Under the pieces are notes generated by a model. That model saw only the letters and a list, made by a program, of their open reading frames with translations, was not told the origin of the DNA and did not search any database. DNA of 64,000 bases from Amphiduros pacificus (Eukaryota; Annelida; Polychaeta; Phyllodocida; Hesionidae), in assembly GCA_949316495.1 (NCBI GenBank), contig OX439010.1, positions 25,487,766 through 25,551,765 of the forward strand. Direction: 5' to 3'. A program made the translations under genes and the position numbers. Each line of letters starts with the position of its first letter. The stretch's first letter is position 1. Shown in pieces: positions 10,691 through 23,399 of this stretch.

Positions 10691-12855
10691 GGGCTCAGCC
10701 AAGGGGAAGTGAACATTAACATGAAAAAGTGAAACTCAAAATATGTGCTTCTTTTATATTGTACCTTATAAACTAAAAACTGAAGTTTCTGAAACTGTTT
10801 TATTTTTTTCTCTACCCTTATTGGTTGCGAAATAATCACAATTTGTTTACGACCCTATTTTTTAGGTTCATTTTGCTGTCTGTCGTCGTTTTTCTATCAA
10901 TTTAGAAAATATGTTGTATTTTATTAGAAATCACATGCAAAGTAGTGGAAATGGGACTTTAATAAAGTTCAGATGCTATGTTATCATTATTTAAAGTCAA
11001 ATTCTTGGCACACAAGTCTAAAGATGTTTTGGGGGAAAAACTTTAAAATATGAATTTGTCCCTCCGTTACATGTCCCTCCGTTACAAAAAATATTGAAAT
11101 TTTTACCTAATGCTATAATGCATGTCACAAGGAATGTGAAACTTTCTAGAAGTAAGGTGCTTATAGTGAAGTATCATAACCTTCTGTATGCTTTATGAAA
11201 CTCATTTAATTTTTGGTTGATTTTATATGAAGAAAACCTGTCCCTCCGTTACTAGTAACGGAGGGACAAATGTTCAGGTTCATGCAAGTTGTTATTATTT
11301 CAGTTATTTGCCAGAAATTTTATTTCTTAAAGTGGTTTATGTCAGGTGGAAATGGACACAAACCATTTTATTTGGTTAAACATGTATTGGTTGGCTAATA
11401 TGTGGTCTGTCACCTGACAGACAATAGACACTTCATGTTTATACTCATGTATCAATCAACATGGTCATCGATACATAATTCTATTTCCCTGTCTACATAC
11501 TCATGTATTATAAGCACTGGTTTTCAATACTGTCTGAGTTTAAGGCAAAAAAATCATATTTGTTTGCATTGGTACTTTAGTCAGAGGAAGAAAGCCACCA
11601 GCTGACTTGCACTGGGTACACAAGCTGTCCCATCAGAGACAACACAATTGCTGTTTGATAGGTGTGATTCCTTGTGACACGATGTAACCGTTTGATCTTG
11701 TCAAAGTGTCTAATTTATCTGACAAATCCATTCTTAGGGATAATGCAGTGTTCCTGGCTTACAGTAAGGATAACACAAGGCTAAGAACATGATGATGTAA
11801 TGGAATGAGTTGTGTGTGTCATCCTTATGATGACCAAAATGACCATGGTCAAAATGACCATGATACGAAGTGGACCGCTGGACCAAGTGCATGTGCATTT
11901 CATTTGATAGCTATATATTCCCTCCTCTTATCTAAAACCTGAACATAGATGCCAATCTTAATCTTATTCAGCTACTTTCTGCCGTCATTGTACCTCATGT
12001 CCGTCATATCTGTTAATATTTTCACTTTTCACTCAGGCCTGGACATTAGCATAACCTTTAAAGCTTGGCGTCCATTTTAAGTCTTAATCTTCAAAAACAT
12101 AAATAGTATGCATTTCTAAGCATTGTTAAACTCATATTTTCTCCAACTTGTAGATAATTTACACTTGTGGATAATTTAGATTCATAAAATGTCAAAATTC
12201 TGTCTAATGTGGCAGTTCAGTACCACATCACCTTTGTCACATGGTTATTTTGACCATAATCCATCCTTAGTACCCAGTTGTCATTTGTGGTGTGTATTTG
12301 GTCTTTGTTACTTATGTTATTTCATTCAATTTATTCTGTAAATTTATTCTGTCAAGTTCATAAAGATTTAGCACCTAAATAGTACATGTACAGTTTGCTA
12401 CAGAAGTTACTTGTTGAAAAGATTACAGCTGAACATTTGTGTCCCTCCGTTACTATTTTCTGTTGTCCCTCCGTTACGACAATATTTCTTTAATAAATAA
12501 AACAGTGTTAAGGTTATAAACTTGATATTTTGGTATTTACTACTTAGGTATGTGTAGATGATATATGATATAGTGATTTTTAAGAATATTCATAAGAACT
12601 TTATGTTAAGCCCATTTTGCTACATGACTCCAAAGCTGCTGTTCAAAAGTGTCCCTCCGTTACAGAAAACATATTTTGATACCGTACATAAACTCTTACA
12701 GTATGATCCTCAATACTTTGGCATATTGTAATGTTCAGTGGGCTTTGTCAAAAACAACAATTAAGTATTTCTAATAATTTTGTATTTCTGGAATAAATGC
12801 ATTTATGTTATGCTGTTCAGTGATGCTGTCCCTCCGTTACCGCTTGGCCGAGCCC
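10691..12855. mobile_element. Candidate non-autonomous DNA transposon with GTCCCTCCGTTAC repeats
   Basis: A block of about 2.17 kb is bounded by short inverted ends, GGGCTCAGCCAAGGGG at 10691 and the complement of CGCTTGGCCGAGCCC at 12841-12855, with ATTT on both sides as a possible 4-bp target duplication. Inside, the 13-mer GTCCCTCCGTTAC occurs exactly eight times: 11058, 11073, 11240, 11255 (inverted), 12441, 12465, 12651 and 12828. The sites cluster towards the two ends and are absent from the middle 1.2 kb. Sites 3 and 4 form a perfect 30-bp palindrome centred on CTAG. No long open frame is present. Clustered subterminal motifs are typical of transposase-binding sites in hAT, CACTA and similar elements. 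The superfamily is not recognised. Confidence 0.55.
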
Positions 12856-15244
12856 ATTTACATATATTTGTATAGGAAAAGTATAAAATAATATCAATTA
12901 TTGTTTAATAATTTGATTTAACAAAACATAAGAATGTCAAAGTAAATTGTCTTGATGTCCAGACATCGTGTGATTTTATCACCAGGTGGTGTTATTTATT
13001 TCTGTGCAGTGCTGTCACCTCATGGAAAAAGACTCCCCACAGGGAAGATTGCCACCAGGGGTATATTCATATCCATCCAGTCTGGGCATCAAGTCAATAT
13101 TTTTATAACATACCAAACATGTCTACTTATTCTAAGTTTTTTGGTCGGTCTTTGCGAAGACTGGCCACTTGGCATGAGATTGATTTTTATCTAGACTCCA
13201 TCAGACAGTCCCTTTTGGTTCATTCTCATTCACTTCCCAGTGTAAGAATTGTCTTGACCTCCAAACTCTCTGGTCTGGAATCATGTAATATGCTCCCCCC
13301 CCCCCCCCCCCCCCCCCCCCCCCACCCACATAGCCTGCACAGACTTATAATGTAGGGAGCTCATTTGCTTGATTGTCACCACGATAATCATCAGGATACT
13401 GTAATTCTAGATAGATCCTTTTAACTGTTGTTTGCAAGTTGTACTAGTTTACATAATATCAGGGACATTGGGGGGATTGATCCTCTGATCCCTGGCTTCT
13501 GGTTACATAAGTTTATGTAACATCAATCAAGGGACATGGGAATGATCCTTTGGGATGTGATTCCATCCTTATTACTTACTCTATAGTCTCTTTATTGTTG
13601 CTGTTGACCTTCATTTGAACCTGTGCTAAAACAAACCTCTGACTTAGCTGCTGCTGGTATTGAGTGTTGTATAATCTGTAAAGGCATTATTTAAGCAGCA
13701 GCCCACACAGTATGTCCCCCTCCATGGAAACGATGTATAATGAAGCCAATAATAATCCAGGAAGACATGACAATATGTGTGCTGTTATATAAGGCACACA
13801 GTAGACCATGTTTGTTGTTATCTATATTCAGGCTGGCTATGTTGTTATCTATATTCACACTGGCATAGGAATGGGCCAGGGGTCTTGATCACTGTCTATG
13901 AATTAGAGTGAAAGTGCACTGAACAACCTGCAGCAAAGACCGACCAAAAACCCACATTATACGGTCATATACCAACTGGTACAATGTGTATAGTATTAAG
14001 GAACCTGGCTGTAGCCATGTATACTATTATTGTTGACACCACAGATTATTACAGTACCGTTTTTGACATTTGTCACAAGGTATCTATTATACTTTCTAAT
14101 AAGAACATAAGATTATTCAAAAGCATTCAATCTTCTTGTCATGTAAAGCCATTTCTTGTATCCTAATAGATAATCATTGATGTCTGAATATTTGGGAAAT
14201 GGATGTACCTTAAGTTTTTACACAGAGTATATTTTACAGTATATTTTCTATGTTTTTAAACCTTGTTCTCTTGAATTATTAAGATATAAATACACCTCTT
14301 GTTTGAAAGTGTTTGGCATATGGTGTTTTCATGTATGCCAGGATATAATGTGACATGGCATGTCATTGGTCATCTCTAACGACATGTTTTAAGTGCACAA
14401 TAGAAATAGTTGCTTAAGCAACAATGATTCTACATAACGGCAATTTCTCAACAGGATTCTTTACTTTTAGCCAGGTATTTAAAAATCGCTGTGACCCCTT
14501 ACATTTTAGCTCTTGAGTTTGACATGAAAAGTCATTTTTATAGATGAAATCTTTTAAATGTGGATCCAGGCAAAATCTTGAGTGAGCAATCTTTCTCTGA
14601 GAAAAGGTCAAGCATATCATCTGACCTGTGATACAGATGCTTATGCTGGACTATTTGAAACTATTGAATTGCACTGGATATATTCACAGATGCTCAAGGT
14701 TGGCCTTATGACCAACTTACTCAAAGTTTAAAATCTATGATAAACTCCTGAAATTGGACCCATGTTATATTTTCTTTGTAAATATGTCTGAGCTCAAATA
14801 AAATAAGATTTGTTTTCAGTATAAAGTTACTATTTTTTTGTATTTTCTATGTTGGTGAAAAAAACGTATTCAATTCTATATGTTCTGACAAACATATTAC
14901 TCAAATATTACCCCAATATGGAGATTCCATATCTGTTTTCTGCATAAAATCATTATTTTTCATATTTTCTATGTTTGCATAAAACAAATAATAAAATTCT
15001 TCTGATTTGTATATTGCTCAATTAGAACCCCAATATAAAGGTTACATCTTTTTATTTTGGCATTAAGTCATTTCTATTATTTTATATACTAATTTATGTT
15101 TTCTGAAGTGCATATCACTTAAACAGAATGCCAATATGAATATTTCACCTTTTCCATGAAACCTTTAGCACTGAAGACAGACATCTTGTTTTAAAACATT
15201 GTATAAAAATTGAAATTGGACAAGTCTGTTTTTCTCGAGACATT
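12856..15244. other. Gene-free AT-rich spacer with a C29 run
   Basis: No exon-like segment with convincing codon structure and splice sites was found on either strand. It holds an uninterrupted run of 29 C at 13295-13323 and otherwise ordinary AT-rich sequence. Open frames here are short and unrecognisable. Confidence 0.6.
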
Positions 15245-15952
15245 GGTACTGCTGTTGTCATGCGCAAAGTAGGAATCTTGCACAATGTAGGAATAATTCC
15301 TACATTGTGCAGGACAAAGTAGGAATTCCTACATTGCGCAAATAAGTAGGAATATCAGAGTCAAGAATTCAAATGTCAGGAAGCTGAATGAGGTCATTGA
15401 GGAGGTTTAGGCTATATGAATGTTGGACTTTATGAACGTAGGACTGTTATAAAAATAATTATAATGATATGAGCATGCACTGATATGAGTTGTGTGCATA
15501 ATAAAATATGATTTCATCAGTACATTTCTGATTGGCAAAAAGGCAGATATCTGGATGTGAGCCTGTAAACGTATTATTAAGACATAAATATTTGTTAAAA
15601 ATGTTTGTACATTTTTTGTAAAATTAAAGTGATAATCAACATTTCTATTTCCAAATATGTCATATTTCCATTATAATGTATATGTACGAGTCAATCCAAA
15701 TGTGAAACCACATTCTCCAATGCCAATAACGTCCAATGAAGCAGGAAGTGTCTATTTTTTTTTTTAATACAAAATTTAATAGAAAACTGATAAACATTGT
15801 AATTATATTGGCCGCATCCAGTGATCTCAGTTATTGGTATATCTTAAAATTCCTACTTATTTGCACAAAGTAGGAATTCCTACTTTGGGCAGTTGCACAA
15901 TGTAGGAATTCTTACTGGGCCACGATTCCTACTGGGTGCAAGACACTACCAT
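15245..15952. mobile_element. Inverted-repeat element with GTAGGAATTCCTAC modules
   Basis: Both ends of a segment of about 700 bp carry inverted copies of a 100-bp block rich in GTAGGAATTCCTAC and GCACAATGTAGGAAT. The left block (15245-15350) starts GGTACTGCTGTTG; the right block (15845-15952), read in reverse, starts GGTAGTGTCTTGCACCCAG. The inner palindrome AAGTAGGAATTCCTAC occurs in both arms. The 480-bp core is AT-rich with no coding signal. This is a MITE or foldback-type element; no clear target duplication was seen. Confidence 0.65.
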
Positions 15953-16278
15953 TCAAGTTTTGCGGCCATTTTAAAAGTATAACGTAAATACGCTCACACA
16001 TATTGACTATGAATATTGCATATTGGGGAGATTGACTACGTAAGTCAGGGATCCATCATTGCGCAATATATTAATATTTCAATGTGAGTTAATACACTGT
16101 GGTGGTGCTCCGATCGTTTTCGTGCCAAAAATAAGAGCTTCTATCTGTCACTTCCGCTTTTCAAAATGGTGACCTCGTGTTGCATAAGCATATTTAAGCA
16201 TTGTTAAACTCACATTTTTTCTGACTTGTACGTGAAATACACTTATTAAATGAAGGCGGACTACAGTTTACACGTGGT
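15953..16278. other. Spacer sharing a block with 12.1 kb
   Basis: No gene is seen. The stretch TTAAGCATTGTTAAACTCA at 16194 recurs in similar form at about 12116 inside the 10.7-12.9 kb element, with related flanks, so part of this sequence is an old dispersed repeat. Confidence 0.35.
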
Positions 16279-16510
16279 AGAATATTTCTATGTCTATTAA
16301 AAGACACCGATTTTAATTATATCGCCGTTGGGGTAGTTTGTATCTGGACAGTATGAGCAAAGTTTATTATGCCTGGAGGTGCTGTAAATCACCGTACACA
16401 GGTTGCTCTCGTGTACAAGATGACCCCCCCCCCCCCCCCCCCCCAAACATTGACTTAAGTTTTGGGTCCGAATCCCTCGTTCTATTTTTGAGTAAATACG
16501 GTACAGTTGC
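16279..16510 (+). mobile_element. Dispersed element with poly-C core, copy 1
   Basis: This is homologous to the complement of 42705-42940. Shared blocks include GTTTGTATCTGGACAGTATG, a CTCGTGTAcAAGAtGACCCC-like block, a C run at the same place (21 here, 13 G there) and an end reading GAGTAAATACGGTA. The terminal block (TACCGTATTTACTC) and the run of C after a GTATAAGAC-like box resemble widespread animal MITEs. It is non-coding. Confidence 0.6.
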
Positions 16511-16703
16511 CTGCCCAAATATCACCGTCATAGACCAGATTAACCTGATGAATATACAGAAATATATAGTAGATATGGATACTCCGAACAGTTATCAACG
16601 TCATAGACCAGATTAAAATATACACCAATACAGCTGCCAATATATAACAAATGCTGTAATCTGTTTATTAGTTGCATATCACAGACTTCAACTGTTTTGT
16701 TTT

Positions 16704-17015
16704 CGCTCGCGTTTGTTTTGACTTTACGTCTGAATGTTCGAGGTTTTGACGTGATAAGCTGGAAGTCTATGGAGCATACCCCGATTATCGGTCCATGGCG
16801 GCCATGTTTTGTCACATTTATTCTGCTTTCACCGTCAGATAGCGCTTTTGTTTCAGAAGTGATTTGTGAGTGCGTAGTAGAGTAAGAAGATTTTCGTTGG
16901 ATTTTGCCAAGACACTAATAACATGTCCATATATATTTGGACTGCATAGCTAGATTTTGCATTGGGATTTTGCAAACTTACGCGAGCTTGATTTTTTTAA
17001 ATCAACACTTGTTGT
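16704..17015 (+). repeat. Dispersed repeat, copy A
   Basis: About 250 matching bases are shared with 29624-29885 in the same orientation. Shared blocks include CTCGCGTTTGTTTTG, GATGTTCGAGGTTTTGAC-like sequence, AAGTCTATGGAGCATACCCC and TAAGAAGATTTTCGTTGGAT. This copy has about 50 extra bases around 16910-16960. It is richer in CpG than its surroundings. The family is unknown; it could be the 5' end of an interspersed element or of a retroposed transcript. Confidence 0.7.
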
Positions 17016-17891
17016 TTCTTTTTTTCAGAATGAGAAATTTGAGAGAGTTAAACTTTGCTGGTGGATCTTAGATGGACAGTTGTTATGTATACATGGATTC
17101 ATTAAATTGCAGTGAGGATATTTGTTGATAAATAAAGCGAGCAAAATGGAGTGGACTTAAAATTTCGATTCATGTATTGTTGTTCATAGTTCACAAGAAT
17201 TTAGATTGGTAAATTCATATTCTTCGGACAATATATAACCAAGAGAAGTTGAAGGCAAAACGATTTGTCAGACACCCATTTAGATAGAAGGTCTGAATTT
17301 ATTTGTGAACGTTTTGGGGAAAACGCATTTTGGAAATCATATTATGATGAGATTGTACGATATATTAACAGCGTAATATGTGCATGAACCTTGGCTGGCA
17401 CATGATTTACTAGCCTCATAAATAAAATGGTCAGTCCTATCATATCATAAGAAAATGCTGTTTCATATCATAAGAAATGCAGTGACAAGGAGGCTACAAT
17501 GAAACTTTTCATACATAATTCACATTATACAACTGTATTATGGAACCATTTATCATAACTCATACAATCACCATCTATCATTTATATAAGGCCCATTCAT
17601 AATGTATCGAGGTCCTATATCTATAATCTCCCATTCAGTAGAGCGTCACAGTTGCAAGTTCCATATTCAATAACTTCTACAAATTCCCATATAGCGTAAC
17701 TTACATGTGCACGTTTCATTAATATTCTGCAACGTTTTCATTGATCATCATACCCAAATACTATTATTTCTGTATATTCTCATTTAGCACAACTTCTGCA
17801 TGTGTATGAACTTTGTTACTTATTCACTATTCACAGTTCATTATTTTTTTTCTTCTAAATTTATAGTAGACTATGTCAGATTTCCAAAATT

Positions 17892-18134
17892 ATGTTCCAA
17901 ATATCACTGTGCTGGATTTTGTGCTCTCTTTTACTTCTGGGTGAGGTTGGACCCATCCTCGGTCATGTTGTGGATCCCATGGAGGCTGGTATTCTGGGTA
18001 TAGTCATAGAGCAGCATCTTCTACAGGGTCACGTAGCCGCCAGTTTCTACTGTCTCCCCATCTCCCCCACCCTGATCCCTGCACCACAGCATCCCTGCAC
18101 CAGGCCTTCCTCCCCTCCAGATCCTAGTGCATGA
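17892..18134 (+). CDS. Small ORF with a signal-peptide-like start
   Basis: An 80-residue frame starts MFQISLCWILCSLLLLGEVG, which has the shape of a signal peptide, and then becomes Pro/Ser-rich near its end. Local base composition is more balanced than in the flanks. No family is recognised and no splice context was confirmed. It may be a first exon or chance. Confidence 0.2.
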   Translation: MFQISLCWILCSLLLLGEVGPILGHVVDPMEAGILGIVIEQHLLQGHVAASFYCLPISPTLIPAPQHPCTRPSSPPDPSA

Positions 18135-20880
18135 TGGAAGTCAACTTCTGGGATCTTGGTAAACTCTTTGTAAGCCCTGAATGTGACATAATCATTGACA
18201 CTCTATCTGTGCAACCAATTTTATTATGTACTTGTAGTGCATGAAACATTAAAAAATAATTATTATTTTCCAATTACTATATTTATCAATAAAAAGGTAG
18301 GGAATTTATTCACTGGGCTATAATTTAGGATTTCAGGTGATACAGCCTTCAGCAGATCTGGCTTTATAGAATTGATTGGTTTAACTAATATGATTATATC
18401 AATTCCCCGAAGGAGCGATTCAATAGCATAATTGTCTTCTTTTTGACAATTTCAATACACAAATTAAAAATGGTTCAAATTAATTATTCAAATTCTCTGC
18501 TACCCCGAGTAAAATGCATGAATGAATAACATTTGCTTTCAAAGAATGTTATCCAAAATGGCCATATATTTTTTATGGAGGTTTAATATTCCCCATGACA
18601 CTAAACATTTATGGCAGGTTTGTTTGACAAAACTGGATATTCTTTTTCTTTCATAGTACTCATTAAACTCGGAATCAAATTATAATTTAATTAGTGAAAT
18701 AATATTTTCCAAAGAGATAATGTTCAATACAATGGAATTAAAACAAAACAGCTGTATACCTATGGTAGATGCATAAATCCTGAGATAGGCACAACAAATG
18801 CATACTTAATTAAGATATTATAGATAAAATTAGGATCATAAAATCTGCCCCAGTCGTTTTTTTAGCAACATCAAGATAAAAATCATTTGAAAGCTTTGTA
18901 TTTGTATTAGCTGCATGATGGAATTACAGCTTCAATAAATAAGACGATTCCTAAATTAACAACATGTAGTTTTATGTCAGTTTTATATTTGTATTTAAGC
19001 CAATGCGCATTGTTTAATGTGAACTTAAGAATCTTTTTCCTGTGAGAAGTAAGAGGTAAAAATACATTTAACACAAAGTACTGGATTGACGGTTATTGAC
19101 TGCATGTATTAACATATCAAACATTTTGAAAAAAAAAGTTAGTACAACTTGAGTTGTCAGTTTTTGAATATGTATTTTATTTTATCTGAAAAGCAAGATT
19201 TTTTCATTTTTATTCAGGGAGGGGGTGGAGGAAATTTGGGGAAAAATGTAGCTTCAATCTTGTAGAAGTCAATTTTAGAGGGGAAAAAGGAAACCAAAAA
19301 ACCTACAATTTCTACCTATTTGGGAGCTAATTTTGCATACAATTTACAACATCATTTCCAGGATGACATAAAATCTGAGAGCAATAATAAATGTCATATT
19401 GGTCTGCGACAGAGAAAAAAATATGGAGATATCTTTTGGTTTGAAAAAAAAAACAAACAAAAAAAAACAAACAAAAAACGGAGAAAGTTTTTTCCTCCAA
19501 CCCCCTCTGACCGAATAATGGTCCGTTCCGTACAACTTATAGTGGGAAGTTGAGCAGGAAGCTGACAGAAGAGATGATTAGAGAGGTAGAATGAAGATGG
19601 TTAGCTTGCTGGCTCCCAAGTGGAAGAGAGTGTGATACTGTGGCAACGAAACTTGACGAAACAGTTTGGTTCAACTCATGTCACCTCTAACAAGGTAGCC
19701 TGTACAATAGAATAATTTAGCCAAGCCTTGTAAGATAGAGAATAGCCAGCTGAATAGCTATTAAAAACAGGATGATTTAGCCAAACTTGTTGGCATCCAG
19801 TATAAGATCATTTGGCTAATGTTCCACATAAGAATCTGAATTTAATTGCTTCATAATTATGATCATTTATTATCCCTGTGTCACACAAATACTGAAAACT
19901 AAATATATACTCTCAGTGTCACCTCCATAATGAACACATGAAAGCCCCCTCCACAGACTGCACAGATAATAAATCGGCGATATTCACCCCTTGTTCCCAA
20001 TGCACAGATAATGGTACATAATAGAAACATTCCCTGTGCCATCAGTTGTATGTTGTATGTAATCAGAGCATCACAAATATATTAAAATGTCAAAAATAAA
20101 AGAATAATCACATCTTGAAAATTGTTGCTGTACAATGCACTGATATTACAGATATTATCACACAGTATCTAAGCTCCCCTTACTCCCAGCTGGAGTACAT
20201 GATGATGGAATGCTACAAGAAAGCAGCAATAGGCTTGCAATGCCAAGCAACACGCCGCACATATGGGAATCCAACAAAGAGATAAAAGTCTCATATTAAA
20301 TGGCCATTTGGTTTGTTTGGTTGAGATACCGGCGGCATAAAGCACATCACAGGAGGGGATGATGCTGTGTGGCCTGGGCGGAAGCGGAAGTGTTCTTAAT
20401 GGCGCCCCATGAGAGCAGTCCGTCATTGTGGCGCTGACAGAGGGATTGCAAACCTAAATTGGATCGCCATAAAAGAGATAGAATTGCCAGGTTGAAAACA
20501 GAAAAACTCAACATGTCCATAATTGGGAGGCTGAGCTGGGAATTTTTGATAAACATGATAAACGAAGAGAGTTATAGTTGGCTGTAATAGTAAGGGACGG
20601 TAAAATGGTCAGTAGATTAAACATGGGAAAAAAGGGTCAGTAGGTCGTAGTACAGGGCGTTTTGAGTGCCTGAACAAGATGTTTCGTTATCTTATATTAG
20701 GTAAGGGTGCTATAGTGGATCTCAGAGACAGAAAGTTGAGGCTAGTAATCTGTATATTGTTTTAAAAGAGTGAAGTGCCCAGTCGAACCTGTAATGTCGA
20801 AATGGACAAATATACTCTATATTGGAAAATTGAGTAAGTAGAATCAGAAGTACATATCTGGAAGAATATAGTAGGAAAAA
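18135..20880. other. Gene-free spacer
   Basis: The stretch is AT-rich with A- and T-runs, including an A/AAC-rich segment at 19443-19480. Short open frames overlap on both strands without recognisable domains or splice structure. Nothing else could be supported. Confidence 0.5.
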
Positions 20881-21085
20881 GGAATGTGGAAGGCCATTCA
20901 TGGGGGGAAAGAATCTGAAAGGCCATTCATGCATGGGGGGAGGAATCTGGAAGGCCATTCATGAGGAGAAATTAATGGGGAGAAAGGGCCATTCATGGGG
21001 AAAAGGGTCATTCTTGGGAAGAAGGGATCTAGAGGGCCATTCATCGTGAGAAAGGATCGAGAGGGCCATTCATCAGATTCATGGG
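20880..21085. repeat. Degenerate ~30-bp minisatellite
   Basis: Six or seven drifting units contain GGCCATTCATGGGG with a purine-rich spacer (GAATCTGGAA or GAAAGGATCGAGA). Minus-strand frames reading as MNGP-type repeats are by-products. Confidence 0.8.
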
Positions 21086-21699
21086 GAGAATGTAGTTTGT
21101 GAACTTTACATAAAATGAGGGCTTTACATGGAGAGATGGGGACTAATAGACTACTATATATAGGCAATATAGGGCTTGAAGACTTTACACGACGAATTAG
21201 GGGCTAGATGACTATTGTGCATGGAGAATATGGGCTTGAAGATTACATACGAGAGGGGTTTCAGTCGTATACACAAAACAAACAGTAAGAGCTGGTTGAC
21301 TCATTTTGAAGGGAAAACAAGGTTATTAGAATATGACACACAGGTTGGGCTGCAGAGTTATCAGTGCACACTGTATATGTTTTCATTGCACAGCTCTTGT
21401 GTCGTTTACATGTCTGGTACATTGAGAATTTTGTTCGTGATGAGGCAAGGCCTCAGAACGAGGCAACATTAGCTGGTAACGACAACATGCGACACTGCAC
21501 AGACCATTACGAGGCCTGACCTTCAACCCTGAATGACTAAAATGTAGGCATCTGCTTTTGTGAGAAATTTATCTGAGATGAAGATGGGGTAAAAGAGTGG
21601 AGTATATTGTACAATATTCTGGGTCTTGATTTTGATATCATCTGATAATTAATTAGATATCCGCTGAGAAACATTTTAAATACTCACCAATATTTCACA

Positions 21700-23345
21700 T
21701 AAAGACAAGGCTTAACATATCCTCTCTCACAGTCAGGCTTAACATATCTTCTCTCACAGTCATGATTAACATATCCTCTCTCACAGTCAGGCTTATCACA
21801 TCCTCTCTCACAGTCAGGCTTAACATATCTTCTTTCACAGTCAGGTCTAATATATCTTCTCTCACAGTCAGGCTTAACATATCCTCTCTCACAGTCAGGC
21901 TTAACATATCCTCTCTCACAGTCAGGCTTAACACATCTTCTCTCACAGTCAGGCTTAATATATCTTCTCTCACAGTCAGGCTTAACATATCATCTCTCAC
22001 AGTCAGGATTAACGCATCCTCTCTCACAGTCAGGATTAACATATCTTCTCTCACAGTCAGGACTTTCCCAGAATGACTTCCCCTGAGTGCCCACACGTCC
22101 TCTCTCACAGTCAGGATTAACGCATCCTCTCTCACAGTCAGGATTAACATATCTTCTCTCACAGTCAGGACTTTCCCAGAATGACTTCCCCTGAGTGCCC
22201 ACACGTCCTCTCTCACAGTCAGGATTAACGCATCCTCTCTCACAGTCAGGCTTAACATATCCTCTCTCACAGTCAGGCTTAACACATCTTCTCTCACAGT
22301 CAGGCTTAACATATCCTCTCTCACAGTCAGGCTTAACATATCCTCTCTCACAATCAGGATTAACATATCCTCTCACACAGCCAGGCTTAACATATCCTCT
22401 CTCACAGTCAGGCTTAACATATCCTCTCACACAGCCAGGCTTAACATATCCTCTCTCACGGTCAGGCTTAACATATCCTCTCTCACAATCAGACTTATCA
22501 TATCCTCTCTCACAGTCAGACTTATCATATCCTCTCTCACGGTCAGGCTTAACATATCCTCTCTCACAGTCAGACTTATCATATCCTCTCTCACAGTCAG
22601 ACTTATCATATCCTCTCTCACAGTCAGGCTTAACATATCCTCTCACACAGCCAGGCTTAACATATCCTCTCTCACGGTCAGGCTTAACATATCCTCTCTC
22701 ACAATCAGACTTATCATATCCTCTCTCACAGTCAGACTTATCATATCCTCTCTCACGGTCAGGCTTAACATATCCTCTCTCACAGTCAGACTTAACATAT
22801 CCTCTCTCACAGTCAGACTTATCATATCCTCTCTCACAGTCAGGCTTAACATATCCTCTCACACAGCCAGGCTTAACATATCCTCTCTCACGGTCAGGCT
22901 TAACATATCCTCTCTCACAATCAGACTTATCATATCCTCTCTCACAGTCAGACTTATCATATCCTCTCTCACAGCCAGGATTATCACATCCTCTCTCACA
23001 GTCAGACTTATCATATCCTCTCTCACAGTCAGACTTATCATATCCTCTCTCACAGTCAGGCTTAACATATCCTCTCTCACGGTCAGGCTTAACATATCCT
23101 CTCTCACAATCAGACTTATCATATCCTCTCTCACAGTCAGACTTAACATATCCTCTCTCACAGTCAGACTTATCATATCCTCTCTCACAGTCAGACTTAT
23201 CATATCCTCTCTCACAGTCAGACTTATCATATCCTCTCTCACAGTCAGGATTAATGCATCCTCTCATGGTTAGGGTTAACATATCATCTCTCATATTCGT
23301 AATATGTCCTCCCTCACAGTCATCTTAAAATATCCTCTCTCACAA
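21700..23345. repeat. 27-bp minisatellite, about 60 units
   Basis: The unit is CTTAACATATCCTCTCTCAC plus AGTCAGG. All frames stay open because 27 is a multiple of 3, giving long pseudo-proteins (434 residues on minus, 377 on plus). Variants such as GACTTATCATATCC and CACACAGCCAGG form larger repeated blocks of about 216 bp between 22380 and 23100. A foreign insert (TTTCCCAGAATGACTTCCCC and following bases) occurs twice, near 22066 and 22171, and shows a block duplication of about 105 bp. Confidence 0.95.
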
Positions 23346-23399
23346 TGATATGTATTAAAAAGGGGTCTTGTAGATTATGTAAAAGGGGACAGATCATGT

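Noticed and set aside
21990-23328. Frames of 434 (minus) and 377 (plus) residues
   Set aside because: They are by-products of the 27-bp unit, which is open in several frames on both strands.
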